From positions 209,373 through 273,372 of the forward strand of contig NZ_WUAX01000005.1 of assembly GCF_009806985.1 (NCBI RefSeq): a DNA stretch of 64,000 nt. Reading direction: 5' to 3'. The notes beneath the pieces are model-generated. The model saw only the letters and a list, made by a program, of their open reading frames with translations, had not been told where the DNA came from and ran no database searches. This DNA is from Halorubrum sp. JWXQ-INN 858 (lineage in GTDB: Archaea > Halobacteriota > Halobacteria > Halobacteriales > Haloferacaceae). Of this stretch, positions 16,566 through 25,735 are shown piece by piece. Each line of letters begins with the position of its first letter. Positions within the stretch are counted from its first letter, which is position 1. The position numbers and the translations under genes were made by a program.

Positions 16566-18173
16566 ATGGGCCTCGAACTACCGGTGTGGGGAGCCTCGAC
16601 GGCCGTGTGGGCAGTCGCGACGCTGGGGCTCGTCGGCGCGAGCGTCCTCGATCGGTTCCTCGACGGCGATTCCGACGACACGAACGACGCCGGCGGCATG
16701 GGCGGCGACGGAGGGATGGGCGGTGACGATCCCTTCGGCGGGGGTGGCGGCGGCTCCGGCGACGGGGGGTTCGACGACTTCGACGGGATGGACGAGTGGG
16801 ACGACGCCTTCGAGGAGGAGGACGGCGGCGGCGGTGCCGATACCGACGAGCTGGAGAAACGGATCGACGACCTCGAAGCCGAGGTGGCGTCGCTCTCCTC
16901 GACGGTGTCGACCGTCCGCTCGGAGAACGAGGAGATCTCGGGAACGGTCGAGGGGATCGAGGAGGACGTCCGCAACCTGCTCGACATCTACGAGATGGTC
17001 ACGCGGGGGATCAACCCGTTCGTCGACGAGTCGAGCGGCTTCGACGAGATGGGCGGCGGCGAGTCGTTCGGCCTCTTCGACGACGACGGGGCCGACGAGG
17101 AGGAGCCCGAACTCGACGACGACGTCGCCAGCGCCGACGCCGACGGCTTCTTCGACGAGGAGCTGGTCGAGCCCGGCGCCGCCGACGACTTCGGGGATCT
17201 CGACGAGGATCTCGATGACGACCTCGACGAGGATCTCGGCGACGACCTCGACGACGGGCAGGGCGGGGAATCGGACGACGAACTGGACGCCGGCGACGCC
17301 GCCGACGCCGCGTCCGAAACCGAACCGGCGGACGACGGAAACGACATGAACGACGACGGAATGAGCTTCAGCGAACTCAAAGAGGAGTACGACGCCGGGG
17401 AGGCCGACTGGGCCGACGACGGCGGTGACACGGCCGCGGACGACCCCGCGGACGGGGACCCGTTCGACGACGACCCGGAGCCGCTCGACGGGGCCGGCCC
17501 CGGCGACGAGCCGGACCCGGCGGCCACGAGCGCCGATCGGGGCGTCGCGGCGGGGCCGGGCGGCGATCCGGCCGAGTCGAACGGCGGCGGCTTCGAGTAC
17601 GTCCGCGAGGACGAGCTGTCGGGAGGCCGCGGAAAACCGTATCTGACGACGTTGCCCGGCGACTACGTCGGCGACCTGCTCGTGATGGAGTGGCTCGAGT
17701 TCCTCGTGTCCGAGAGCGACGTCACCGACGCCGTCCGAGCCATCAACTACTACGAGCGGATCGAGTGGGTCGGCGGCGACGCCGCCGCGCGGCTCCGTGA
17801 CTTCCTCTCCGGCTTCGGGACGATCGATCGGAACCTCGTCGATCGGCCGGGCACCGACCGACTGGTCCGGGAGCACCACACGCGGAGCCTCCGGTACATC
17901 ACCCAGCTGAACGGGACGAGCGCACACACCGTGCTCCTCGACCGTTGGGACGTCCTCGCCGGCGGGTCGCTCGTCGGCGGGACGCCGCCCGGTCCCGAAC
18001 CCTCCGAGCCCGCGCCGCGCGATCGCGGCAGCCACGGTACGCGTGCCTCGAACGGCGGCGACGCCGCGGCCCGCCACGAGGGGAACGGGACGTCACCCCG
18101 CCCGATGAACGACCCGGATCCGCGCTCGGACCGCGCCGATCCGGCCGACGGAGGGTGGGGAGATGGGCGTTAG
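16566..18173 (+). CDS. arlCE: Archaellum protein ArlCE (FlaC-FlaE fusion)
   Basis: A 535-residue fusion of ArlC- and ArlE/D-type switch proteins, which link CheY signalling to the archaellum motor in haloarchaea. Residues about 8-28 are hydrophobic. A Gly/Asp-rich stretch (35-85) leads to a coiled coil (about 92-132, ELEKRIDDLEAEVASLS) and the ArlC core ending YEMVTRGINPFVDE. A long Asp/Glu linker (about 165-345) precedes the ArlD/E domain (about 350-465: GKPYLTTLPGDYVGDLLVMEWLEFLV, then YYERIEWV). The C-terminal 70 residues are low-complexity. It starts the arlCE-F-G-H-I-J run; its stop overlaps arlF by 11 nt. A separate ArlD is not in the window. Confidence 0.92.
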   Translation: MGLELPVWGASTAVWAVATLGLVGASVLDRFLDGDSDDTNDAGGMGGDGGMGGDDPFGGGGGGSGDGGFDDFDGMDEWDDAFEEEDGGGGADTDELEKRIDDLEAEVASLSSTVSTVRSENEEISGTVEGIEEDVRNLLDIYEMVTRGINPFVDESSGFDEMGGGESFGLFDDDGADEEEPELDDDVASADADGFFDEELVEPGAADDFGDLDEDLDDDLDEDLGDDLDDGQGGESDDELDAGDAADAASETEPADDGNDMNDDGMSFSELKEEYDAGEADWADDGGDTAADDPADGDPFDDDPEPLDGAGPGDEPDPAATSADRGVAAGPGGDPAESNGGGFEYVREDELSGGRGKPYLTTLPGDYVGDLLVMEWLEFLVSESDVTDAVRAINYYERIEWVGGDAAARLRDFLSGFGTIDRNLVDRPGTDRLVREHHTRSLRYITQLNGTSAHTVLLDRWDVLAGGSLVGGTPPGPEPSEPAPRDRGSHGTRASNGGDAAARHEGNGTSPRPMNDPDPRSDRADPADGGWGDGR

Positions 18174-18681
18174 CGTCTCCGCTTCCACGGCCATCATCGT
18201 CGCGGGGCTGTTCTTCGCGTTCACCACGTTCTACCCGGTCGCCGGGAACGGGTTCGAGCGCGTCACCGCCGCCGAGCGGGACGTCCACGACCGCGCGCTC
18301 GACCGGCAGAACACCGCGATCGCGATCGACGACGCGGCGTACCACGAGGACCCGGACCCCGGCGACGGGGCGACCGAGGACGAGGTCGTCGTCGCCGTCG
18401 TCAACGACGGCGCGACCGGCCTCGTCGTGAGCGACACGACGCTCGTCGTCGACAACGGGTACGTCGACCTCGCGGCCGTCGACACGACGGTCGTCGGCGA
18501 TGCCGAGGGCGACGACCCCGACGGCGACACCGACCTCTGGCTGGCCGGGGAGACGCTGACGGTGACGCTCGTTGACGCCGACGTCGACGGCGCGGTGGCC
18601 GACGCCGACCGCGTCGGGGTCGTCACCGAGCCGGGCGTTCGCGACGCGGCCACCGTGACGGACGCGGAGGTGGAGGCCTGA
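18163..18681 (+). CDS. arlF: Archaellum stator protein ArlF
   Basis: A 172-residue ArlF. Its N-terminal membrane anchor (about residues 4-26, VSASTAIIVAGLFFAFTTFY) is followed by an extracytoplasmic beta-sandwich; in other archaea ArlF binds the S-layer and, with ArlG, anchors the motor. The stretch VVVAVVNDGATGLVVSDTTLVVDN matches the family's immunoglobulin-like core. It overlaps the end of arlCE by 11 nt and is separated from arlG by 1 nt, as expected for co-translated genes. Confidence 0.9.
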   Translation: MGVSVSASTAIIVAGLFFAFTTFYPVAGNGFERVTAAERDVHDRALDRQNTAIAIDDAAYHEDPDPGDGATEDEVVVAVVNDGATGLVVSDTTLVVDNGYVDLAAVDTTVVGDAEGDDPDGDTDLWLAGETLTVTLVDADVDGAVADADRVGVVTEPGVRDAATVTDAEVEA

Positions 18682-18682
18682 G

Positions 18683-19189
18683 ATGGCGAGCGTCCCCGTC
18701 TCCCACCTCGTCCTGTTCGTCGCGAGCCTCGTGATCGCCGCCGGCGTCGTCGGCACGGTCACGACCGGCGTCGACCGGGTGAGCTCCGCGGTCAACGACG
18801 GCAGCCTCGACGCGACCGAACAGCTCCGGACGGACGTGACGGTCATCTCCGACGCCAGCGCCGGGGTCTACGAGCACGACCCGGACGCCGACGTCAACGA
18901 GGTCACGCTCCTGGTGAAGAACACGGGCACCCAACGGCTCGCCCCGGACGGATCCGGGCTCGACGTCGTCTTCGACGGCCAGTACGTCGCCGGCGACGCG
19001 ACGGACGGCGAGCTCGTCTCCGCGGGGACGGGGGCGGCGTGGGCCCGCGGCGACGTGCTCGAGTTGACGATCGACGTCGACGCGGTGAACGACGGCGAGC
19101 CGCTCGACGAGGGCACCGACCACCGGGTGTACATCACGGTCAACGGCGACGAGGAGCTGTTCCAGTTCCGCGTCGAGGGGGGGAGCTAA
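18683..19189 (+). CDS. arlG: Archaellum stator protein ArlG
   Basis: A 168-residue ArlG with an N-terminal membrane helix (about 6-28, VSHLVLFVASLVIAAGVVGTV) and a beta-sandwich domain (VNEVTLLVKNTGTQRLAPDG). ArlG forms a filament capped by ArlF in the periplasm-like space, holding the motor. It lies between arlF and arlH, 2 nt before the arlH GTG. The C-terminus, VNGDEELFQFRVEGGS, is typical of the family. Confidence 0.9.
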   Translation: MASVPVSHLVLFVASLVIAAGVVGTVTTGVDRVSSAVNDGSLDATEQLRTDVTVISDASAGVYEHDPDADVNEVTLLVKNTGTQRLAPDGSGLDVVFDGQYVAGDATDGELVSAGTGAAWARGDVLELTIDVDAVNDGEPLDEGTDHRVYITVNGDEELFQFRVEGGS

Positions 19190-19191
19190 CC

Positions 19192-19944
19192 GTGCCCCGG
19201 AGCGACAACCTGCTGTCGCTGGGCTTGGGCGACCGCGACCGATTGAACAAGGAGCTCGGCGGCGGCATCCCGCGCGGCAGCATCGTCCTCATCGAGGGCG
19301 ACTACGGCGCGGGCAAGAGCGCGCTGTCACAGCGCTTCTCGTACGGGCTGGTCGAAGAGGGCGCGTCGGTGACGCTGATGTCGACGGAGCTGACGGTCCG
19401 CGGGTTCATCGACCAGATGCACTCGTTGGAGTACGACGTGGTGAAGCCGCTGTTGCGCGAGGAGCTGCTCTTCTTGCACGCCGACTTCGACTCCGGCGGG
19501 GCGTTCTCCGACACCGACGGCGAGCGCAAGGAGCTGCTCAAGCGGTTGATGAACGCGGAGGCGATGTGGAAGTCGGACGTCGTCTTCCTCGACACGTTCG
19601 ACGCCATCTTCCGGAACGACCCGACGTTCGAGGCGTTGATCCGGAAGAACGAGGAGCGGCAGGCGGCCCTCGAGATCATCTCCTTTTTCCGCGAGATAAT
19701 CTCGCAGGGAAAGATCGTCGTGCTTACGGTCGACCCGTCCGCAGTCGACGACGACGCCATCGGCCCGTTCCGCTCGATCGCCGACGTGTTCATCGAGCTC
19801 GAGATGATCGAGGTCGGCAGCGACATCCGGCGGCAGATCAACGTCAAACGGTTCGCCGGCATGGGCGAACAGGTCGGCGACACGATCGGCTTCTCGGTCC
19901 GTTCGGGGACCGGGATCGTGATCGAGAGCCGCAGTGTCGCGTAA
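19192..19944 (+). CDS. arlH: Archaellum motor ATP-binding protein ArlH
   Basis: A 250-residue KaiC-like ATP-binding protein, regulator of the ArlI motor ATPase at the cytoplasmic face. Walker A is GDYGAGKS (about residues 35-42); Walker B-like VVFLDTFDAIF lies near 125. The start is GTG 19192, two bases after the arlG stop; a longer upstream frame lies within arlG. The internal KQINVKRFAG-type C-terminus (here RQINVKRFAGMGEQ) is conserved. An 81-nt gap separates it from arlI, in which a separate promoter is not obvious. Confidence 0.94.
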   Translation: MPRSDNLLSLGLGDRDRLNKELGGGIPRGSIVLIEGDYGAGKSALSQRFSYGLVEEGASVTLMSTELTVRGFIDQMHSLEYDVVKPLLREELLFLHADFDSGGAFSDTDGERKELLKRLMNAEAMWKSDVVFLDTFDAIFRNDPTFEALIRKNEERQAALEIISFFREIISQGKIVVLTVDPSAVDDDAIGPFRSIADVFIELEMIEVGSDIRRQINVKRFAGMGEQVGDTIGFSVRSGTGIVIESRSVA

Positions 19945-20025
19945 CGCGACGCGGGTCGGGCCACCGGTCACGGCGCGGTATCGACACGGACGACCACACG
20001 GACGCGGACGACGACACGAGCAGGA

Positions 20026-21699
20026 ATGACCGAACACGGGACCGCGAAACCCTCGGACGAGCTTCGAAAGGCCGCCATGCGGCGGCCACACCTACGGGAA
20101 CACCTCCGGGAGTTCAAACAGATCACGGGGGAGTTCCCGCTGTTCATCGACGAGCCGAAAGGCGAGTACGAGTCGCACCGTCCGAACGTCCTCTACCCGG
20201 TCGGCGGGCCGATCTACTGTCACGTGTACGGCGACCTCGGCCAGGAGACGAAATACTACGCCATCGAGCCGAAGATGTCCGGACCGCAGGCGGCGATCCT
20301 CGAGCAGGTGAAATCCAAGCTGCTCACCGCGAGCGGTCAGCACGACGCGCCGGACTCCGAGTCGGAGTACGACGACCTCATCGAGCAGCTGTTGGAGGAC
20401 GTCACCCACGTCCGAGGCAACCGCGAGGGGTGGCGACGACTGCTCGAACGGCTGCGCAACTGGGGGACGCTGTCGGTGACCGAGGAGACGTACGAGGACA
20501 TCCGATACCGGCTCAACCGCGACATCGTCGGGCTCGGCCCGCTCGAGCCCGTGATGCGTGACCCCGCCAACGAGGACATCCACGTCATCGGTCCCCACGA
20601 GTGTCACGTCGACCACGGCACGTTCGGGATGTTGGAGACGACCGTCGACTTCGGGGACCGGAAACGGTTCGACAGCTGGCTGCGGAACATGGGCGAGCGG
20701 ATCGGCGACCCGCTGTCCGACTCCGACCCCATCGTCGACTCCACGCTGCCGGACGGGTCGCGTATCAACATCATCTACTCCGACGACGTCTCGCTGAAGG
20801 GCTCCTCGCTGACGATCCGGCAGGGCCAGGAGCAGCCGCTGTCGATCAACCAGATCACCGACTGGGGGACGCTCTCGCCGCAGCTGTCGGCGTACCTCTG
20901 GCTCTGTTTGGAGAACGAACAGACCGTCTTCGTCGTCGGGGAGACGGCGTCCGGGAAGACGACGACGCTGAACGCGATCCTCTCGTACATCCCGCAGGAC
21001 TCGAAGATATACACCGCCGAGGACACGGCGGAGGTCATCCCCCCGCACAACACCTGGCAGCAGCTGTTGACCCGTGAGGGCGGCGACGAGGGCTCCTCGG
21101 ACGTCGACATGTTCGACCTGGTCGCGGCCGCGCTGCGCTCGCGTCCCGACTACATCATCGTGGGGGAGGTCCGCGGCGCGGAGGGGCGCATGGCGTTCCA
21201 GGCGGCCCAGACGGGCCACCCCGTCATGTTGACGTTTCACGCGTCCGACATCGTCTCGATGATCCAGCGGTTCACCTCCGAGCCGATCAACGTCCCCGAG
21301 ACGTTCATGGACAACGCCGACGTGGCGCTGTTCCAGAACCGGGTGAAACAGGGCGACGACGTGCTCCGTCGCGTGACGAGCGTGCAGGAGATCGAGGGTT
21401 ACTCGAAGGAGATGGGCGGGGTCGTCACCCGCGAGGCGTTCAGCTGGGACCCGGTCGAGGACGAGATCGTCTTCCAGGGGATGAACAACTCCTACGTGCT
21501 CGAAGAGCAGATCGCGACCCTGCTCGGCTACGCGGACACCCGCGACATCTACGACGACCTGCAGTTCCGTGCGGACCTGATAGAGCGGATGATCCAGGAG
21601 GGGATCCTGGGCTACCACGAGGTGAACGACGCGATCGACGCGTTCCAGCGCGACGGCGTCGAGGGGCTCCCGTTCGACATGCACCGGAAGATCGGGTGA
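20026..21699 (+). CDS. arlI: Archaellum motor/assembly ATPase ArlI
   Basis: A 557-residue type II/IV secretion-family hexameric ATPase that powers archaellin export and rotation. Walker A is GETASGKT at 305-312; Walker B and Asp-box residues lie in PDYIIVGEVRG (about 374-384); the His box is in VMLTFHASD. The N-terminal domain (1-130) precedes the ATPase core, and DPANEDIHVIGP (179-190) is characteristic of the archaeal GspE group. Length matches haloarchaeal ArlI. The next gene, arlJ, starts 4 nt after its stop. Confidence 0.96.
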   Translation: MTEHGTAKPSDELRKAAMRRPHLREHLREFKQITGEFPLFIDEPKGEYESHRPNVLYPVGGPIYCHVYGDLGQETKYYAIEPKMSGPQAAILEQVKSKLLTASGQHDAPDSESEYDDLIEQLLEDVTHVRGNREGWRRLLERLRNWGTLSVTEETYEDIRYRLNRDIVGLGPLEPVMRDPANEDIHVIGPHECHVDHGTFGMLETTVDFGDRKRFDSWLRNMGERIGDPLSDSDPIVDSTLPDGSRINIIYSDDVSLKGSSLTIRQGQEQPLSINQITDWGTLSPQLSAYLWLCLENEQTVFVVGETASGKTTTLNAILSYIPQDSKIYTAEDTAEVIPPHNTWQQLLTREGGDEGSSDVDMFDLVAAALRSRPDYIIVGEVRGAEGRMAFQAAQTGHPVMLTFHASDIVSMIQRFTSEPINVPETFMDNADVALFQNRVKQGDDVLRRVTSVQEIEGYSKEMGGVVTREAFSWDPVEDEIVFQGMNNSYVLEEQIATLLGYADTRDIYDDLQFRADLIERMIQEGILGYHEVNDAIDAFQRDGVEGLPFDMHRKIG

Positions 21700-21703
21700 C
21701 TCG

Positions 21704-23440
21704 ATGTCGGTGAAACGCGCGGGCGACGGGGTCGCGACCGCGGTCCGGCTGACGGGCGAAGTGCTCGAGTCGTACGAGAAGCTCGACGTCTCGAAGCGAC
21801 AGTACCTCGGCTACGTGTTGCTGCCGGCTCTCGGAGTGTTCCTCGCGAGCGTCGTCGGCCTGTTCCTGCTCCCGCTCCCGCTGGCCGCCCGCGTTCCGGT
21901 CCCGATGTTCGGCGCGCTCGCGCTGGTCGCGGCGGTCGTCTACCCGAAGATCTATCTCAGCAGTCAGGAGAACCACATCGACAACCAGCTCCACCTCGTG
22001 ATGACGCACATGACCGTGCTGTCGACGACGAACATCGACCGCATGGAGGTGTTCCGGACGCTCGCCGCCGAGGAGGAGTACGGCGTCGCCGCCGAGGAGA
22101 TCGGCCGGGTCGTCCACCTCGTCGACACGTGGAACCAGAGCCTCGACGAGGCCTGTCGCCGCCGCGCGAAGGAGGTCCCCTCCGCCGCCATGGGCGACTT
22201 CTTCGACCGGCTCGGCTACACGCTCGGGGCGGGCCAGTCGCTGGAGACGTTCCTCTTTTCGGAACAGGACGTGATGTTGACGCAGTACGAGACGCTGTAC
22301 GAGTCCTCGCTGTCGAACTTGGAGGTGATGAAGGACCTCTACATGTCGATGATCCTCTCGGTGACGTTCGCGCTGGTGTTCGCCATCGTCCTCCCGATCC
22401 TCACCGGCAACGATCCGACCGCCACCGTCGCCGCCGTCATCGTCCTCTTCGTCTTCGTTCAGATGGGGTTTTACGTCGCCATCCGCGCGATGTCGCCGTA
22501 CGACCCGATCTGGTACCATCCCGAGGAGCGGTCCCCGGGCGACCTGAAACTGTGGGCGTCGCTCGGCGTCGGCGGCGCGCTCACGTTCGGGCTCATCGGG
22601 GTCACGGCCGCGGGGATGTTCGGGTACGGCCCCGGCCTCCCCGGGCTGTTGTGGTTCATCGACGACGTGCGGCTCCCGCTGTACCTCGCCGTCCCGATCA
22701 CGCCGATGGCGATCACGGGGGTGATCCTCCGGGCGGAAGAGGAGGCGATCACGGCTCGCGACGCCGAGTTCCCCTCCTTCATCCGCGCGCTCGGGGCGAC
22801 CGAGAGCGCGAAACAGTCGACGACGACGGACGTGTTGACGACGCTCCGGGACAAGGACTTCGGGGCGCTCTCGCCCGCGATCGAACGCCTCTACCGCCGG
22901 CTCAACATGCGGATCAGCACGGAGGGGGCCTGGCGCGCGTTCTCGCGTGACACCCGCTCGTACCTCATCCAGAAGTTCTCCGAGATGTACCTCGTCGGGC
23001 GGCGGATGGGCGGCGAGCCGAAGCAGCTCGGCGAGCTCGTCTCGCGGAACATGAACGCCGCGAACCAGCTCCGCGAACAGCGCCGGCAGGCCGCGGTCAC
23101 GTTCGTCGGGCTCATCTACGGGATCACCGTGGCGGCGACGTTCGCCTTCTTCATCGGGTTGGAGATCGTCTCGATCCTCGCCGACCTCTCGGCGGACTTC
23201 GAGATGGAGCGGATGGACATCGGCCAGATCATCTACGCCGGCGCGTACGACATCCCGCTCATCGAGTACCTGCTTCTCACCGTCGTCATCTTCAACGCCG
23301 CGCTCTCCTCGCAGATGATCCGGACGATCGACGGCGGCAACCCCGCGAACGGCTACATTCACTTCGTGCTGCTCACGTGGCTCGGCGCGCTCACCGCCAT
23401 CGCGACCCGGACGCTCGTCAACGCGCTGTTGACGATCTGA
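21704..23440 (+). CDS. arlJ: Archaellum platform protein ArlJ
   Basis: A 578-residue polytopic membrane protein, the GspF/TadC-like platform on which ArlI acts. Hydrophobic segments: about 40-75 (two close helices), 210-265 (several), 285-345, 465-500 and 530-570. Two T2SS-F cytosolic domains lie between them. It begins 4 nt after arlI and ends the motility run; the next gene is convergent 53 nt away. No arlK peptidase follows. Confidence 0.95.
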   Translation: MSVKRAGDGVATAVRLTGEVLESYEKLDVSKRQYLGYVLLPALGVFLASVVGLFLLPLPLAARVPVPMFGALALVAAVVYPKIYLSSQENHIDNQLHLVMTHMTVLSTTNIDRMEVFRTLAAEEEYGVAAEEIGRVVHLVDTWNQSLDEACRRRAKEVPSAAMGDFFDRLGYTLGAGQSLETFLFSEQDVMLTQYETLYESSLSNLEVMKDLYMSMILSVTFALVFAIVLPILTGNDPTATVAAVIVLFVFVQMGFYVAIRAMSPYDPIWYHPEERSPGDLKLWASLGVGGALTFGLIGVTAAGMFGYGPGLPGLLWFIDDVRLPLYLAVPITPMAITGVILRAEEEAITARDAEFPSFIRALGATESAKQSTTTDVLTTLRDKDFGALSPAIERLYRRLNMRISTEGAWRAFSRDTRSYLIQKFSEMYLVGRRMGGEPKQLGELVSRNMNAANQLREQRRQAAVTFVGLIYGITVAATFAFFIGLEIVSILADLSADFEMERMDIGQIIYAGAYDIPLIEYLLLTVVIFNAALSSQMIRTIDGGNPANGYIHFVLLTWLGALTAIATRTLVNALLTI

Positions 23441-23493
23441 ACGGGTCGATCGACGTCGCTCCGAGCCGCCTCCGGACGTCGCTCCGAGCCGCC

Positions 23494-25509
23494 TCAGAAC
23501 TTCTCCAGGAGGCGCGCGTAGAAGTCGCCGCCGCGGTCGTCGGCCAGCTTCTCGACGATGAGCTCCGGCGTCGACCGCGCCAGGTGGTCCTTCTTCGGGG
23601 ACCGGTTCACCCGGAGCTCGCCGTCGACGAGCCCGACCGCCTCGATCCCGTCGACGGCGACGTCGGCGGCGGCCGCCTCGCGTATCTCCCGGGCGAGGTG
23701 CGAGACGAAGACGGCGGTGGCGTCCTGGCCGTCGAGCGCCTCGAGGATGCCGGCGATGATCTTCGCGGACGCGCCGGGTTCGGTGATCGACTCCAGCTCG
23801 TCGACGAGGACGAGCCGCCCCGCCGCGCCCTCGACGAGGTCGCCGAAGTCCCGCAGCGTCGCCTCGAACGCGCCCGCGTCGAGCGTCCCCTGTGACTTCG
23901 CGTAGTAGTGGACCTCGGTGAACCGCTCGAGCTCGGCCTCCGCGGCCGGCACCGGCATCCCCATGTGCGCGAGGACGACGACGAGCGCGACGAGGTCGAG
24001 CGTCGACGTCTTCCCCCCGGAGTTCACGCCCGACAGCAGCGTCACGCCCGACACCTCGTAGTCGACCGGATCGACCGCCTCGAACGGGACGTCGAGCAGC
24101 GGCGAGCGCCCGCCGACGATCCGGAACCCGGTGACCGCGTCCGCCGCCGTCGCGTCCCGTTCCCCGTCAGGGCCGCCGACGGTGGGCATGACGCAGTCGA
24201 AGTCGCGTGCGAACCGCGCGATCGCGAGCTCGACGTCGAGCTCGAGCGCGTCGCGGACGAGCGCCTCGACCGGCTCCCGAAGCGCGCCGAGGTCGTGGGC
24301 CAGCTCCGCTTTCAACCGCGCCGCCCGGCGGTCCCGCGCCGCCGAGAGCTCGGTCCGCAGCCGGGACACCGCGTGCTCCGCGTGCTCGACCGGGAACGTC
24401 GGGTCGTCGCCGAAGGCGTGGCCGGCCAGTTCGGCCTCGTCGGGCTCCAGCCGGAGCGCGTCGACGAGGTGCTCGCGGGCGCGCTCGAGGGCGACGTCGT
24501 ACTCGTCGGCCAGCTCCCGGTCGAGCAGCGAGTCGACGCGCGCGCCCTGCTCGACGAGCGAGAGGAAGTCGGTCCCCTCGATGGTGACGTCGCGCTCGCG
24601 GATCGCCTCGCGGAGCCGGTCGTCGGCGACGGACTCGGCGGTCGCCACCGCGGCGTCGAGGTCGTCGACCGCGGCGGTCAGCCGCCGGAGCTCCGCGTCG
24701 CCGACGACCGTCCCGTCGTCGTCGAGCCGCGCGAGCGCGTCCCGGAGCCGGTCGGGGTCGGCGGCCGCCCCGTCGACGGTCCCCGCGGCCTCGTGGACGG
24801 CGGCCGCGGCGGTCAGCCGGTCGCGGTTCGCCGCGAAGAAGGCCAGCAGCCGCTCGGGGACGGTGTCGGCCGGGGTCTCCAGCGCGTCCGGGCGAACGTG
24901 GACGTCGCCCTCGACGTCGAGCCCGGCGAACTCCTCGTCGAGGACGATCACGGTCGCGTACGAGCGCGCGAGCTCGGAGATCCCGCGGGCGTCCTCGACC
25001 GTCTCGACGGAGAGCTCGGGCACCGCCGACTCGGCGGCCGCGTACGTCTCCGCGTCGGCGGTGGCGAGACACCGGTCGCGGACCCGGACCGGGCCGGGCG
25101 TTTCGAGGGGTTCGACCCCCGAGAGCGCCTCCAGGACCGCGGGGTCCGGCTCGCGCTCCGTCGCCGTCGCGACGAACGCCTGCGCCTCGGCGATCCGGGA
25201 GGCGGAGCCGCTCGGGTAGAACGTCTCCAGCCGTTTCTCGGCGTACTCGGTGACCGTTCGCTCCTTCAACAGGCCGACCGCGTCGCGGTACGCCTCGCGG
25301 GCGCGGTTGGTCGCGAGCAGCCGGCCGTCGTCGTCGTGTCGCCGACGGATCGCGCCGCGAGCGATCCGAGCGGCTCGGGCCTCGTTCACGCCGGGCGCAC
25401 GGGCGATAGCGGCGACGTCGCCGGACTCGACGGTCGCGGCCGGGTCGTCGAGCTCGCGCAGCGCCGCGGCCGTCTTCGCGCCGACGCCGGGGATCGCCTC
25501 GAGGTCCAT
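23494..25509 (-). CDS. MutS5-like DNA-binding ATPase with N-terminal helix-hairpin-helix
   Basis: A 671-residue MutS-family protein of the archaeal MutS5/MutS2-like type. Residues 1-55 hold a helix-hairpin-helix (LEAIPGVGAKTAAALREL). The lever/clamp region is Asp/Glu-rich and helical (about 260-400). The ABC ATPase begins near 475: Walker A SGVNSGGKTST, Walker B VLVDELESIT, signature EPGASAKIIAGIL, and switch histidine in FVSHLAREI. No MutS mismatch-recognition (F-x-E) domain is evident, so canonical mismatch repair is unlikely; recombination-intermediate binding is the usual proposal. TATA-like CTTTTG about 27 nt from ATG 25509 supports the start. Confidence 0.88.
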   Translation of the reverse strand: MDLEAIPGVGAKTAAALRELDDPAATVESGDVAAIARAPGVNEARAARIARGAIRRRHDDDGRLLATNRAREAYRDAVGLLKERTVTEYAEKRLETFYPSGSASRIAEAQAFVATATEREPDPAVLEALSGVEPLETPGPVRVRDRCLATADAETYAAAESAVPELSVETVEDARGISELARSYATVIVLDEEFAGLDVEGDVHVRPDALETPADTVPERLLAFFAANRDRLTAAAAVHEAAGTVDGAAADPDRLRDALARLDDDGTVVGDAELRRLTAAVDDLDAAVATAESVADDRLREAIRERDVTIEGTDFLSLVEQGARVDSLLDRELADEYDVALERAREHLVDALRLEPDEAELAGHAFGDDPTFPVEHAEHAVSRLRTELSAARDRRAARLKAELAHDLGALREPVEALVRDALELDVELAIARFARDFDCVMPTVGGPDGERDATAADAVTGFRIVGGRSPLLDVPFEAVDPVDYEVSGVTLLSGVNSGGKTSTLDLVALVVVLAHMGMPVPAAEAELERFTEVHYYAKSQGTLDAGAFEATLRDFGDLVEGAAGRLVLVDELESITEPGASAKIIAGILEALDGQDATAVFVSHLAREIREAAAADVAVDGIEAVGLVDGELRVNRSPKKDHLARSTPELIVEKLADDRGGDFYARLLEKF

Positions 25510-25565
25510 CTACCCGCGGGTATCGCGGGAAGGCGCAAAAGGGTACGGGGTCCGGCGGCCGCTGC

Positions 25566-25705
25566 CCCCCGTCGCCCACGGGCCCCGCCGCGGCCGACGC
25601 CCCCCGTCGCCTACGGCCCCGCCGCGGCCGACGCCCCCCCCGTCGCCTACGGCCCCGCCGCGGCCGACGCCCCCCCGTCGCCTACGGCCCCGCCGCGGCC
25701 GACGC
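25566..25705. repeat. Four tandem copies of a 34-36-bp GC-rich unit
   Basis: Units at about 25566-25600, 25601-25634, 25635-25670 and 25671-25705, each GTCGCC(C/T)ACGG...CCGCCGCGGCCGACGC with variable C-tract length (5-7). They lie between the divergent mutS5-like and larE genes, between the two promoters. A frame runs through them but the family start of LarE is downstream, so they are non-coding. Confidence 0.85.
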
Positions 25706-25735
25706 CCTTTTTCCCCATGGGCCCGAACGCGTCCC

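Noticed and set aside
16578..18077. Long minus-strand ORF opposite arlCE
   Set aside because: A GC-rich shadow frame; arlCE on the other strand has clear domains and context.
25566..25705. CRISPR-like array
   Set aside because: The units abut with no spacers, differ only in tract length, and no cas gene is near.
25250..25735. N-terminal extension of LarE through the tandem repeats
   Set aside because: The extension is Pro/Ala repeat translation antisense to the mutS5-like gene; the LarE family starts at 25736 and a promoter-like box sits before it.
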